DNA of 64,000 nucleotides from Megamerina dolium (taxonomy: Eukaryota; Arthropoda; Insecta; Diptera; Megamerinidae). The first letter of the stretch is position 1. Each line of letters opens with the position of its first letter. The notes beneath the pieces are model-generated. The model searched no databases. It was not told the DNA's origin and saw only the letters and a program-made list of their open reading frames with translations. This document shows positions 1 through 13,125 of the stretch, piece after piece. The position numbers and the translations under genes are program-made. The stretch lies in the NCBI GenBank assembly GCA_963854835.1, contig OY978526.1, positions 30,679,073 to 30,743,072 of the forward strand, written 5' to 3'.

Positions 1-689
1 TTAATTTGTGCTTAAACAACGTTATATCATATTAGTTAATCTAATGAATACAAAACAAAAATTCTAGGTCTGATATTGCCCATTAAATTATAGAAGCAGT
101 AATACTTATGAGCCTACATATGAAACATGCATCCGCTCATGCATATTCTAGATATTCAAAATCAATTATTTTCTACTACAGAATATTTGTATCGTACATT
201 AGTGCGTCTTATGCATGAAATTCAAGATTTATTTGACAATATTGCAAGAAAAGATATACATTTAGATTTTCCATATTATTGATTTTCGCAATAATATAGA
301 AATATAATTACATTAGTTTTGGTGCAATAAAGGGTGTACCATAAATATATGAATATCAATTACACGAATTAATGTCGAAATAAATTTACAATAGCGTCGA
401 AAAAAATGTAGAGAAATATATTTTCGACTTTAATGCAAAAATGTTTGCATTAGTGCAATTACTACAAATACGCAATTATTACAATTTCGACATTATTGCG
501 ATAATATCGAAAATTATTTTTATAACAAAAAGTTTTCGAAGTTAATTCATTCAACGTTGCAAGTATTTCAGTACACCATTTATTTGATTGTGAATCCCAA
601 ATAGCTTGATTTTTATATTAAACGTTCGGGGGCTGATAAATTTTCAATATATACTATGTACTTTTAATTGATCCTTACTTCAGAAGAAT
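1..689. other. AT-rich intergenic DNA, no gene seen
   Basis: No open frame with recognisable protein similarity and no clear repeat was found. The composition is strongly AT-rich and short runs such as TCGAAATAAT recur, as in ordinary insect intergenic DNA. Confidence 0.5.
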
Positions 690-1665
690 AAGCATTCAGC
701 ATTCATCATCGTCACTGTCGGCTGGACAATCCTGGTTGGATCTTCGCCTGCTGCAGTATTAGTCTACAATGTTCATGGTCCCGCGCCTGCGACTTCAAGC
801 TCGTATACCTAGGGAGTTGGCGTTGTCATCGACTCCATCTATCAGTCTCTGGCGTGGACGTCGCTTTCTTCTTCTCGTGTGGCATTTTCCAAATAGAATT
901 TGTTGTAGTGGGTAGGAATTGTCAGCTCTCAAGACGCGACCTGCCCATCTGAGTTTGTTAATCTTTATGGTTGTGACTATCGAATGGTTCGCATATAATT
1001 GCTATAGCTCATCGTTGTATCTCATTCACGAAACCCCAATGTCATTTGCGAAATTTCTCCGCAAGATTTTCCTCTCAAAAAACCTCTGCTTATCTGCTTC
1101 ACTGACGACCCATGATTCACTTTCGTTACTAGGCAAGGTATTATTAGCGTCCGGTATGGGGAAACCTTAGTGCTCCGGTTAAGCAGGCCGCTCTTGAGGT
1201 GGTTACATAGGGAGACATAGCAGCAATTTGTTGACAGTATTCTTTAGCTGATTTCAAATGACAGGTTGTTGTTGTTGTTGTTGATATTAACTCCAAGATA
1301 TTTAAAGTTACTGACAACATCAAAATTATACGAACCTATTGCGAGATTGGCATCCACCTTTTTCCTGGTAGAGTCCGATGTCATTGAGACGAGTACCTTA
1401 GCTTTAGTTTCGTTTATTAGCACCTCAATATTTCTAGCAGCAGCTTCTATACTCTCGAAGGCTTCCTTTAAGCTTGTTAGAGAGGTCGCGATAATATCGA
1501 TGTCATCCGCATATGCCAGAATTTGGACGGATTTGAATAAAATGGTCCCATTCGTGTTGATTGCAGATTCCCATCCAACCTTCTCAGCCCAATTACTGGA
1601 CGACCAGACAGGACTGGAGAGCAGAGCGCATCTAAATGTAAAATATATGTCGGTATCCTAGCTCC
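690..1665 (-). mobile_element. Degraded APE-type LINE fragment (RT and C-terminal part)
   Basis: Read on the minus strand, the block near 1480-1520 gives the reverse transcriptase catalytic motif L-A-Y-A-D-D-I-D. The block near 880-1100 gives F-E-R-K-I-L-R-R followed by K-L-R-W-A-G-R-V-L-R-A and then an R-rich R-R-K-R-R-P-R-Q-R stretch. That order (YADD, FERK-LR, RWxGxV, basic tail) matches the better preserved LINE at 27793-29308. Stops and frameshifts break the frame, so this is a dead 5'-truncated copy. Its clade is unresolved. Ends are approximate. Confidence 0.75.
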
Positions 1666-3457
1666 TCTTCAAAAACCACATCAAGCAGTCACATATTCAG
1701 AATGTACTTCTTGACTTCATGAATGTTCATCGCTCCACAAATGTGGGAATTTGGCTTCTTAAAAAAAAACCACCAATCATTTAACCATTTCCCAGCTGTT
1801 CAAAGGTGCAACCCTAGATGCAATATGGATGCTTCTCTGTTTGCGCTTTGTGATTTGCATTACCTTTTGAGTCAATTAACCCTTGTGAGCGAACCACCCA
1901 AGACAGCTTTAAATTGCTAATATGAAGAAGTTTCTTCATAAATTTACGTAAAGCAAGGTTGATATAAAAGACCTCACTCGGTACTTACTAAACTCAAATA
2001 TGTTCGAAATGTAGAGAATAAGTAATTAAATCCACGCAATATCACAATTAGTCATTGTTAGCCTAAGTACGTTCTCGGCAATGACCTACCTATATTCATA
2101 CACAGAGCAGTTATGGTTGGAACATAACTTCAGCCGAAAAAAAAACATAGGTTAAATTGTATGTAGCAAAATTATGGCAATCTTTCTCAGGGAGAAACTT
2201 AAAATTTAGATCGTTTCGAGCATTTCATCCCAAGGACGTATTAAGAGATTCCAAATGGGTTTATTTGTTGATTTCCAGGTGTTTTGAGAACCGAAAAATA
2301 ATTATAACTAGCTAGCTATAGCTAAAAGCAAAATCTTTTGGAAAGAATTATAAAAAAAACCATCGGTAAATGATCCATTAAGTTACTTTTTTTTTTTTCA
2401 TAAAACGTAAGACTTCTTAATGTACAATACGTACGTACGTTTCGAATTAAGTTGTTTCTGCTTCAAGAACAAAACAAACTCATTTACAAAATTCCAAAAA
2501 CACAATATATTCACATAAAGGAAAATTAATATAGAAATGCTAGCAATAAATTCCAAAGAGCACTAACACAATAAGATGGCCACGCAACGAGAGAGAGGGA
2601 AAATCAAGTAGAAGAACCCAAATCGTAAATATTCAATCATTTTAATGCTTAAATCATTTAAATACGCTACGAATGCGAATTTGAATTTGAATTTGAATTG
2701 ATTGGAAGAAAAGCACAAAGAAATTAAAATAAATATTATACTCATTGAGTGAGTACGATAGCCTCGGATAATAAAGGAGGGATATAATAATAGAGTTCAT
2801 AGATAATATTGTAGAATCCGTAGAAGAATATAATCTCAAGACAATACACACACAAACGCACATACACACATAGATCGATTGATGGAATGAAGAAAAATTA
2901 TATAATTCTTTTATTTGTACTATTTTGTATGAACGTCACACACAAACAACAACTACGGTGTGCTCAACATCGTCATCGACATCAATATTATGGGCATTAT
3001 TGCTGTCATTATAAACGCATACATACTAATGTATGTACATTCATTGAGCAGAGAACCAGATTATCGAGTTCCACATGAATAATGCCTATTTTATGTATAT
3101 ACGTACATTCGACTTGTTCATAAAATATGTGTTTTCTTTTGATTTTTGTATTTATAAATTGAAAAAAAAAATTATTTTTATTTCAAGAGAAATTTGCCCA
3201 TATTTCTTGAGAAAAACTTTGAACTTATTATAGCACTGCATTCAAAAAAATTTTAACATATCTAATGTACGTACATATGTATTGTAAAGAACAAGAACAA
3301 ATACGCAAATGTAAACAACAAATCCCAATACAAATGATGTTTTCTTTCACAAGAGGGACAAGCAAAAGATGAATCAGAATAGTTAAACGATAAGGAAACG
3401 AAATGCCACAGAAAAAATATCGAAAAAGATTGTTGACGTCAATATTTAGCATTTAGT

Positions 3458-3485
3458 TGATGATGATGATGATGATGATGATGAT
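3458..3485. repeat. (TGA)n microsatellite
   Basis: About nine uninterrupted TGA units in AT-rich intergenic DNA. Confidence 0.9.
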
Positions 3486-4752
3486 ATGAAATTGAAAACA
3501 TAGGAGGAAACCACAAAAATCATATAAATACTTGTAACAATATTACACTGATGGATAGTGAGTGATTTGCATTATTTATGAGAAATATCATATTGAATGT
3601 GAACAACGTCCTTGACTTATATACATATATCATCCACATCTACATACATACACATACATATGGGTTTGCTGATGCCTTATACTTATTTGGTTAACAAATC
3701 GTTTGACGATTAAAAAATTGTCCAACAAGCAGCAATCAATCAAATGGCTTAATGCAGCATATTAACTTTTATATGGGTTACGGTCAATGTAGCTCAAGTA
3801 TGAAGCTATGTTTATTCACTAATCTCATATATCTGATAATTACGGTCTATTGGTCAAATTGTCAAGAAACCTTGAAATACTGATAATATTTGGATTTATT
3901 TAAATTACATGTTGCTTGGACAATGACGATTTTTTTTCGCTATGGTATAAATCGAAATTATTCTATTTACAATTAACGCATATCAACATGCAACCACATA
4001 TACATTTCATCATATCAACCAGAGTACAACACTACACGTTTTTTCCCCATCATCATCAATATGTTTTCTGGTTATCCGTAATCTCTTATAATTTTGATAG
4101 TAAATATTTTCTGTCATCTTATCGTAATGTGAGTAGCACATGTGTAAATATTTAATAATAATACTCATACATATTTACGTATATAAAGGATTACTTAAAT
4201 GTGTACACAAATATTCAAAGAAATCATAGCAACAATAATATCATACTATATGCCATATGCCACACTTAAATTGTATTATAATAACATAAGTAACAGAAGC
4301 CATCACCACAATAACAACAACAACAACAACAAATTGACAAAAATCACAGGTGTACGACTATTAACCGCAACACATTCCTCCTCTGTGTGTGTGTGTGCCT
4401 ATTTGTGCAAAATATGTAAGTAAATATATATCAAACCACTTAACACTTAATTAAAAAGCTACTCTCTATTCGACATCATTCTATGTTACACTATTGCATA
4501 CGCTGAAAGCCACTTTTTGAATTCTTTATGTTTGTATTTAGTATTTTTGTTTATTCACCTTTTTTTTTTTTGGTTTTTGTACTTGTATTTGTGTTGATAT
4601 GTTGGTTTAAGTTAGTATAATATTTCTATGTATTCATGTGTGTGTGTGTATATTTATATTGTTACGTTGGTATGTAAATATTGCCAGTATCATCAACATC
4701 ATCATCAGCATCATCAACAGCAGCACATCCTTACTATGAGTATATTTGTTAT

Positions 4753-4818
<66 letters not shown>
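4753..4818. repeat. (TTG)22 microsatellite
   Basis: Sixty-six bases of perfect TTG units, the longest perfect trinucleotide tract in the window. It creates spurious poly-Cys and poly-Thr open frames on the two strands. Confidence 0.95.
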
Positions 4819-4819
<1 letters not shown>

Positions 4820-5220
4820 GATTATTGCCCTGTGGTATACCACTTTATGCCCCTTTTGTGGTAAAATGTGTATGTACTATTTCTGAAACAACACCATCCT
4901 TTCTAAAGGTATTCTTTGAGAAGAGCCACTTGCTTCAAAGGCACCAGAAATGTCAATTTACAATTTCACTCATACGCCCCATCCATCGAACTACTACTAA
5001 TGGGTACCAATATATGGGTACAAATAGTTACATGCATATATGTGTAGGTACTTGTTGTATTATTCAATTCAATTCAATTATATGTAATTTGTATTATTAT
5101 TATTATAATCAACACAATTTAAATATGAAAGTATCATCATGGCCATCATTAATTTAATACAATATTAACAAGTTGAAATTGTATCAACACGAAACTATTG
5201 AAATTTGACGCCTCACATTG

Positions 5221-5280
5221 AATGACATGCAAAGTTTATATTTTCATAATATAAACTTTATAACATGTAAACATGTCATT
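5221..5280. repeat. 60-bp two-part fold-back (palindrome)
   Basis: The outer arms AATGACATG (5221-5229) and CATGTCATT (5272-5280) are perfect complements. Inside them AAAGTTTATATT (5231-5242) pairs with AATATAAACTTT (5248-5259) around a 5-base loop. The right side carries 12 extra bases between its arms. It may be a small MITE-like fold-back or a cruciform-prone site. No flanking target duplication was identified. Confidence 0.7.
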
Positions 5281-6236
5281 TTAGTGAGCGGAAGTTTTTA
5301 TTTATTTTTTTAATTTTTTTTGTGCAAATATATTTTAATATTTTGCTTTTTTTGCTTGTTTTTTTCACCGATTATTTTGTAAGAAAATATGTCATTTATT
5401 TTATTCCACATATCGAAGGGTATTCAAATATTGCTGAAGGTCTCAATGTATGCATCAAATATTAGTCAATTCTTGACGTTAAAATTCAATGTTATTACTG
5501 AGTCTCAAGCAATTTGATATGGGATTATTTACTAGTACATATTTGGTGCTAACAGTTCAAAAGAAGCTTAGCCAAGAATTTCTTCTGAATCACATGTGCA
5601 TTAAACATTGGAGTTATCACATTTTCGAAATCTCAGAACACTTGGGACGTTGCTTTTCCTCACTATCTATATTACAGAGCTATTTAAAAATCTGTCCATG
5701 GACAGCACTCACATTTGTATGAAAAAATATTTTGCTTTCTCTAAAAAATAAATTCTTTGGATTAGTCCAACCGGCAATAGTGCAAGAACACCACGAAATG
5801 AAACTACAATTGAATTACTTTATAATCCTGGCAATATACTATTGTTTTACATTGGTTTAAATATATTTCTGCAATGTCCATAAACATGGCTTAACACTAA
5901 AAATACTTTGCGATTTTACTCTGTTCCAAATATATTTCTCATTCACAATGATCACGCATTTGCTTATACATAGATACACTATTTTTACACTATTCAATTT
6001 GTTTATGGATTTGTTGAATATCAAATATCAGATATTTTGACATTTTACTAAAGGCTTCAACTTTGCCCCATTCCATAAATAAACACATATACACACTCAT
6101 ACACATATAATAAATACACATTCTTTGTTGTGGACACTTTGCTCTTGTCACATATATGTACCATTTGGTTGTTGTTGTTTTTTGTGCATTTTACAATTTT
6201 CCACTTTTATTGTTATTATTATTTCTCTTCTTTTTT

Positions 6237-6240
<4 letters not shown>

Positions 6241-6278
<38 letters not shown>
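6241..6278. repeat. (CT)19 microsatellite
   Basis: Uninterrupted CT dinucleotides followed by a short imperfect CT-rich stretch to about 6291. Confidence 0.95.
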
Positions 6279-6283
<5 letters not shown>

Positions 6284-6793
6284 TCTCTCTATCCAATTTG
6301 CTATAAATTCTTCTTTTGCAATTTCATTCTATTAGCACATAATTTTATGATATTTTTCACTCATAATTTTTCTAATATTTTCTGTATGCTCAAGAATTCC
6401 AATGCTATCGTACTAATAATATTTTGTTGTGTTTCACCTTTGCCACATGTTCCACAACAATGCATTTGTTGTGTGTATGCAGCATATCGGTCGGTTGTGT
6501 GTTATTTGTGTGAGCTAGTGTAGTGGCATATCGTCGCTATGGTGATGTACAGCAATTGGCGCAACATCAATACTTGTCCATCCATACCTCATCAGCACTT
6601 ACTAATACGCACTAATACATTCGTACAACATATAGTACATATGCAATACTTATACACACATTCACATAATCACGTGTATTGAATCAACTCCAACTCACAA
6701 TTTACTCCACAATTCACCCACATACACATAGCAAATATATGCTTATATGTGTGTGTGTATTTGACATTAGACATGCGTTACGTCATTTTACTC

Positions 6794-6823
6794 TGGTCTG
6801 GTTTGGTCTGGTCTGGTCTGGTC
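6794..6823. repeat. (TGGTC)n pentanucleotide repeat
   Basis: Six near-perfect TGGTC units, one with a TTGGTC variant, in a row. This is an unusual unit compared with the di- and trinucleotide repeats elsewhere in the window. Confidence 0.85.
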
Positions 6824-8169
6824 AATCATTTGCCAGTATAGGGGTGATTTCTTAATCGCACCACTATCCATAAAAGTATTTTTCTTTTATACACACGTAT
6901 TTGTATACTTTAGCTTTTGGGTGCTTAGTAATTGAGTTAATTTTAGAAAATTACATCAATTGTTTACCCTAAATGGTGAGGGAGTTTCATAGAGCATAGG
7001 TAGATATCATAATATGATTTTTGGATGGTGATAATGCTTAAATGCATTTTAATTATGCATTTTCAGAATACAATGAAAAATCAATATTACACCGAAAGAA
7101 ATATGAATAAATAAAACATAATATTTGAGCAATTACGTATGGAAAACTTGATTTAAAAATAAATTTATAAGAATATAGGACAAAGATACACAAATTTAAG
7201 GTCATTTCGGGTAAGGAAGGGAACAATCGTTTTAAAATTAATGTCAGTAATATATTTTTTTCTATTTTGCCAAATGTTCTTTAGTTGGTCATTTTTAATC
7301 AGAAGTGAAGGTCGAAAACATTTCCGAAGATATTGTAAAGAGAAATGGATTGCTAAAATCATTTTGAAAATGATCTCACATTCTTATAATGCGACCCTGT
7401 ATGTTGATGTACTGATGCGATATATCCTAAAGTAGTTCAAAACTTGTGTTTAGAAAAATATAGAAATTAATTTAAAACGTAAAAAACTTGGTTGTATAAA
7501 ACTTTAGTAATGATAACGCTCGAATGAAAATTTATTCTATAATTTTTTGCAAATTTTCTATACCATATTTGAAGAATTTTCTTTTTGCATCTACTAAAAA
7601 ACAAATAAATATTCAATACCACAACTGGTACAGAATATTTGACGGCTGTCAAAAAAATTGTATGACTTTTCATTCAACTGACGCGGATTTTTGGCTAAAC
7701 TATTCATTGCTCTAAGCAATGAAATACCTCAAAGATTCTGTAGAAGTAACTTTAAGGGTTGGTTTGGGAGCATTCTGTACTACAGCCAAATAATATGAAT
7801 TTTGGATAGGTGTGCTAACCAATGTTGCTCCAGAGCAGCGCCAGAAATCAATATGCTCTTACATGTAAAGTTCTTATGATGGATGCGTTCTTTATAATTC
7901 TTAAAATATCTTTGAAAAGGGGTGTGAAGGGTGCTCTGATTTAGCAAGATAGATGAAAATATATTAGATCAAAATGTGGTTTCTATTTTTGATATATATT
8001 TTAGAAATTAATTTTTCAAAATTTTTAACCCATAATGTTGCTTCAGATCAATAGTAATTAAAAATCGATTACACATTAACAGAAAAACGTTTTCATAAAC
8101 TTTGAAATACTTTTGAATAGTTTGCTTTTGCTGTTCTAAAGTACAGAGCACATTCGTAAATGATAAGAA

Positions 8170-9345
8170 CTAGCCCCACAGCAGCTTAAAGAATAATCAC
8201 AGGTCTCAATCCTCTACACCTTATGGTCAAGAGGATAGCAGCCAGTGCAGCCATAAGGCTTCCGAACTCTATTCACCTGAAAGAAGGCAACCTAAAAGAG
8301 CATATTAACATTCTAGACGTAGTCCGGAAATCACCGGGCCTCACGGTCTTTGAGAGGATAGATAAATAACTTATATTCTCCAAACTCCTTGAAGTGATCG
8401 TTCACGATCGCTCAGCGTGGAGAAACAACGAAATATTTCTAAAACAGGGCTCACAGCTATGGTGCACTGATGGGTCCAAAATGGAAGATGGTAGTGCTGC
8501 AGCGGGAATTGTAGGGCAAAATTTCCGAAAGGCAATTGCAATGGGAAAAAAAGCTTCCATTTTTCAGGCGGAAGTCCACGCCTTAGAGCTATCTCTTAGA
8601 GAATGTCTGCGTAGGGGCACTCGAGAAACCAACATATGCATTCTTTCAGACAGTCAGGCAGCTCTAAAATCACTCTAAAATTTCTCGTTCCAATCTAAGT
8701 TGGTCTGTAAATGCTTCGAACTTCTCAATACCTTAGCAAAGAGGAACTCTATGACTCTCTAATTTGGGTACCGGGATCGAGGGGAATGCAGGCAATGAAG
8801 TGGCAGCTTCACTGGCTAAAAAGGGCGCAGACACTCCTTTCATAGGCACAGAACCCTTCTGCGGGGTAAACAGTAGCTTCATATATAAAAAGTAGTCTAA
8901 CCGATTACTGGAGAGCCCAAACAGGCATGTGGCTGTCGAAAAGATTCATTGACCCTGAACACATTAAGCTAGATACTATCTTGAAAATCAGCAGAAAAGA
9001 CATCAAACTCTACACTGAACTATTATCAGGTCATTGTAAACTTAATTATGACATGATGAAAATGGGTGTGGTTAACAACGATCTCTGTTGACTATGTCTT
9101 GAAGAGCAAGAAACAGCAGAACACGTCCTTTGCAATTGCCTAGCTGTGGCTAGACGCAGACTAAACTACCTAGGCAATGGATTCATAGTTCCTAGGGACC
9201 TAGTTAAAATCAATCCCACAGCAGTAACAAGATTTATAAATTATCTTGAGATCTGCTAGCTAAGGAATAATGCTGCACAAAAGATCTTCAGGTCGCGGTG
9301 CTTCATAGCCTTAATAGTAATAATAATAATAATAATAATAATTCT
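8170..9345 (+). mobile_element. 3' remnant of a LINE with RNase H domain (I/LOA-like)
   Basis: The frame at 8394-8678 encodes an RNase H domain with the three acidic catalytic motifs visible: W-C-T-D-G-S-K, F-Q-A-E-V and L-S-D-S-Q-A-A-L. Upstream, 8190-8390 reads A-A-I-R-L-P-N-S and similar residues typical of the RT-RNase H linker. Downstream, in shifted frames, come G-N-A-G-N-E-V-A-A-S-L-A, S-G-H-C-K-L-N-Y and a C-L-E-E-Q-E-T-A-E-H-V-L tail. The same order occurs in the LINE at 54540-59352. The copy ends at an (AAT)n run near 9316-9342, like the TAA tails of I-type elements. Stops and frameshifts mark it as dead. The 5' limit is approximate. Confidence 0.8.
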
Positions 9346-11964
9346 ACAGCCTTTCTTTGTGTATTATAGGCAGAGATTCTACGTACTCTAGGCAGATCCA
9401 TTGTAAGATTATCAAATGATATTTTATATATATAAAATAATTATTTCGTATAATTTAATTTCCCAAGCGACAAAATTCTATCCGAAACTCAATGAAACTG
9501 CTGCAATCAAGAAATTTTTATTTACATTATTACGACACAAATACCAAACGCATTCCAGCCTAAAGATCTATCACGTATTGTTCAATTAATTATCTATCTA
9601 TGTTGTTGATATGCATGAATATCTACTAAATATTATTCTACTTTCAAGATGCACCTGCATAAATACCTTACAAGCATGTAAACAATAGCCTTTTGTAAAA
9701 TGTTTAGTCGCCCATTGTTATACTTTTAATTAATATACGAAATTTATACCTACATACACGTATATGAATATGTGTATTTAGATATATGTGAACTACTAAA
9801 AAAAGTATAAAATTTAGCAAACCATTATTATTAGCACATACATGCATACATAAGTATGTATTAACGTTTAAAGTAATCAGTTGTCCTCTCAGCAACATCA
9901 ACAACCACCACCATTGTATGAGCAACAATAATAAAGTCATTATATGAAAATACTTAATATACATACATATAAGCAAACACGCCCATATGCACTGATATAT
10001 AAATGAGCGTCAACAGCACTATCGAGTCACTTAAATTATAAAATCAACACTAAGCAACATTCACCATCATCAACATCACCATCACCACCACCACCATCAC
10101 CACAATCACTGACATACATATGTATGTATTCATGTACATATGTGCAGCAACAGGCAATGATAACAAAGGCAGTACACATCACCTGCAATATTTTCCTGCT
10201 TATACTTGTACAATATGCTTGCTCATCCACTCACTCTCACTTAGTTGCTCACTCACTATTTACTCAGATAGATGTGTATGTTTGTAAACATCAGTTTCAC
10301 ATTTCCAACATGTTTAAGTGAAAACTTTTCAACTGGTTTTTGGCCTGTTGATGATTCTTGGTGCCCCATCTATGGCAACAAAGAAAAAGTAAAATGAATG
10401 AACATACTCATATATGTGACGTAAATTCATACAGTCAACAAGGTGTGTACAGTAAGAGGCACACAAATAAGAACACTGCACAAAACTACGTGTATACAAA
10501 TGTCCACTTGAATACGCATGTAGATATTCATACCAATGAGTATGAGTAAACATATAGTGAGCTCAATAAAGGACAAACTTACAATGGCCCCATGAACATA
10601 AGAAACAACAGCAGCAACAACAACAGGACTACTGCTACTACAGACTATGATAATAATAACATGAGTTTTTAATTACAAATCCATTCGTATGTAGTAACAG
10701 TTGCCAGTCAGTGTTACTAAAGTGATGTTTAAGCGGGCGTATAGTAGTATCAGCGCACAACTTTCCATTAAAGGATGCTGAGAATTTTGCAAGTTTTAGA
10801 ACCGTAATTTTGCTGCCATGAAAACATCATTTCAATTCAGACCTTTCCAAGTGGAATATTGCAACCAAAAGAAATAATTACTGGATGCTTCATTAAAATA
10901 ATTATCAGAAATATTAGCTTTAGCTTCAAACGAATAACGTCTCATTAACTCCAAATATGTTAAGGTATTTAGTTTCACAAACAAATTGTTTATTACTTTA
11001 TTTTTCGCCATTCATTGTCATAATATCGGCTTGCAACACTGTGACACCATATTCTTAATCTCTCTTATATTAAGACAAAGTCTTTCTTCAAACAAACAAC
11101 ACATATAGTACATATATTACCGAATACGAGTACCATGTAGAGTGTGTTCATATTATAAGTCAACAAACTACCATCATTCTTGTTGCTGTTATTTATGCGG
11201 ACCCAGCCACTGGCAGTCAAATATTCTTGCACTCTAATGTTTTCACTTTTTGTTTTATATTGTACTTTTTTTTCTTTTGGCAATTTGTTGCTTACATTAT
11301 AACTGTACTTATGTGTGTAAATATGCTTAACTGAATTTGGCGATAGTGCATTTTACTACACATACCAGTATACTATTGTGCATATCGTATACTCTCACTC
11401 AGACATGCATGTTATTTTTGCCTTGTTTGTATGCTGTCAAAATGTCAGAAGCATACATGCAACCACACACACACACACACACATACTTGCACGTATAAAA
11501 ACAGATGCACAAATAAATAAGTGTATGGTGCTACCGAGGACTAGGCTCTTTAACACAAAAATCCCTGACAGGTGCACTCAAGCACGCACTTTTCTAATGT
11601 TCACGATGACGATGACAATGACGATACACACACACACACACACAATCATGACTAAATACATCATGCTCTACTTCTCTAGATATATTGAGTTGAGTTAATC
11701 TATTTACACAACACACAAAACAAATAAAAAATTGGTAGTTTTGGTTTTTTTTTTTCTTGGATATTTGTAAAATTAGTCAAGCGTATATGTAACATATTGT
11801 GTCGTAAGTAATTTTTTTAAGTGATTGAGGCCGATACGATACAAAGTGCAAAGAATATTTTAACTATTTTTACATTGCTGGCACAATTAAAAAGCTCTAG
11901 TTGCCACTTTAAGTAAAATGATAAAGATTTTTATATATAAAACTCGACACAAATACCCAAACTC

Positions 11965-11999
<35 letters not shown>

Positions 12000-12344
12000 C
12001 GATGATCTTCAAATACATAGTAAATAGGTAATCCTATTAAAAATATGTATTCGATGCAGCTTAAAATTTACTTTCCTTCGAATCGCTCATGGCCATATGT
12101 AGAGAAGGACTGTTTCAAGTTAAAATATATTTCTTTAAGAATACATATACACACAAAGGTATTGTTGCTTGAATACGTTACAAGGTGAAACATTTTTTTT
12201 TAATAATACTAATGAATAGGTTGATTAAAAAATATCAGCTTTTACAATTTCCAAAAGTATTTTAACACTTTAAATTTTCCTTAGAGGCAGTTTTCTTTAA
12301 CTCGGTGATGAGAGACTTATAGAGTATAGTAGTCATTCTTTGAA
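9346..12344. other. AT-rich intergenic DNA with CA and TGA repeats
   Basis: No gene is supported. CA runs lie near 11465-11482 and 11627-11642, and a CACCAT-rich stretch lies at 10060-10105. Short open frames overlap on both strands and have no recognisable family signature. Confidence 0.5.
11965..11997. repeat. (TGA)11 microsatellite
   Basis: Eleven perfect TGA units, followed by TTCGATGATC. Confidence 0.95.
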
Positions 12345-13125
12345 AGACTCAGCTCGACTTTTCAATTGCTTACTTAGCCCAAAGTAGCACCTGTCAGCGA
12401 GAGGGATCCGTCTCAATATATCCAGGCTGACGTCATTAATGGTGTTAATGCTGGTACCAAGATACTTCACTACTTCACTTCACTTCACTACTTCAAAAGC
12501 GTAGCTATCAATAGTGACGAGCTGTCCAAGATGCCGGGACTCTTTAATTGTTGATACTAGGTACTTTGTCTTGAAATCATTCACCGTAAGCTCCATTCGA
12601 CTCGACTCCCTTTCCAACTCTGATAATGCTGCACTTACTGCTCGCATGTTCGTGTCGACATCATCGGCATACGCCAACAGCATGACACTTTTGTTGAAGG
12701 TAGTGCCATTACATATGCCGTAGATCAGCAGCTCGTATTATTTTCTCCATAATAAGATTGAAGAAGTTGCACGATAACGAATCACTTTGTCTAAAATCCA
12801 ATTCAGTCTTAAACGGCGGGTTTTTATACAGTGTCATACTGCAAAGACGCATGAGCTTCGCAGGAATACCCAACTTAGACATCATCATCTGCAATTGGGG
12901 TGTTCGGGCAATCTCCTCCACTGGCGGAATCCTTCGTTTCATCGCCATACTTGGTAACTTGGAGAAGTGCTACCTCCACAGACTCAGTACACTCTTGGCA
13001 TCTGTAACCAGATTCCCATTTTGGTCAAGGCAAGAAGAGACCACGGGATTTAAGCCGCCACATAGGCATTTCATCTTCTCGAAGGATTTTCAAATCTCAT
13101 TCCTGTCTGTACTTATCTCTATCTC
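12345..13125 (-). mobile_element. Degraded LINE fragment, same family as 27793-29308
   Basis: On the minus strand, 12709-12948 reads I-P-P-V-E-E-I-A-R-T-P ... F-R-Q-S-D-S-L-S-C-N-F-F-N-L-I-M-E-K. Then 12480-12683 reads M-L-L-A-Y-A-D-D-V-D-T with a downstream L-S-E-L-E-R-E-S-S-R motif. These are reverse transcriptase segments nearly identical to those in the copy at 27793-29308. Farther 5' (near 13000-13070) it reads D-Q-N-G-N-L-V-T-D-A-K-S-V-L-S-L-W-R-Q-H-F, the region just before the RT palm. Frameshifts separate the pieces, so it is non-functional. Confidence 0.85.

Larger units (their letters stand above)
1666..8169. other. Intergenic DNA rich in microsatellites
   Basis: No host gene is supported. 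The stretch is AT-rich with many simple repeats, the longest listed separately, and one 60-bp fold-back at 5221-5280. Open frames here are short or arise from simple repeats, for example poly-Cys or poly-Thr from the TTG tract. The part near 7160-8150 is more complex in sequence and could be an old unrecognised transposon, but I could not identify a protein in it. Confidence 0.5.

Noticed and set aside
919..1661. Plus-strand open frames at 919-1170 and 1266-1661
   Set aside because: The signal is on the minus strand: complements of these stretches give the LINE YADD and RWxGxV motifs.
3458..3485. CRISPR-like arrays among regular repeats
   Set aside because: All regular repeats in the window are microsatellites or two-copy duplications. 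No repeat-spacer pattern exists and the genome is eukaryotic.
4628..4864. Open frames with poly-Cys (plus) and poly-Thr (minus) runs
   Set aside because: They are translations of the (TTG)22 microsatellite and have no other coding signature.
6125..6523. 132-codon plus-strand frame with Ser-Leu repeats
   Set aside because: The repeated part is the (CT)19 tract. The rest is hydrophobic low-complexity AT-rich translation without family features.
10036..10549. Overlapping open frames on both strands near 10.0-10.5 kb
   Set aside because: They are rich in His, Thr and Tyr from CA- and TA-rich DNA, with no conserved motif, splice context or polyadenylation signal to support a gene.
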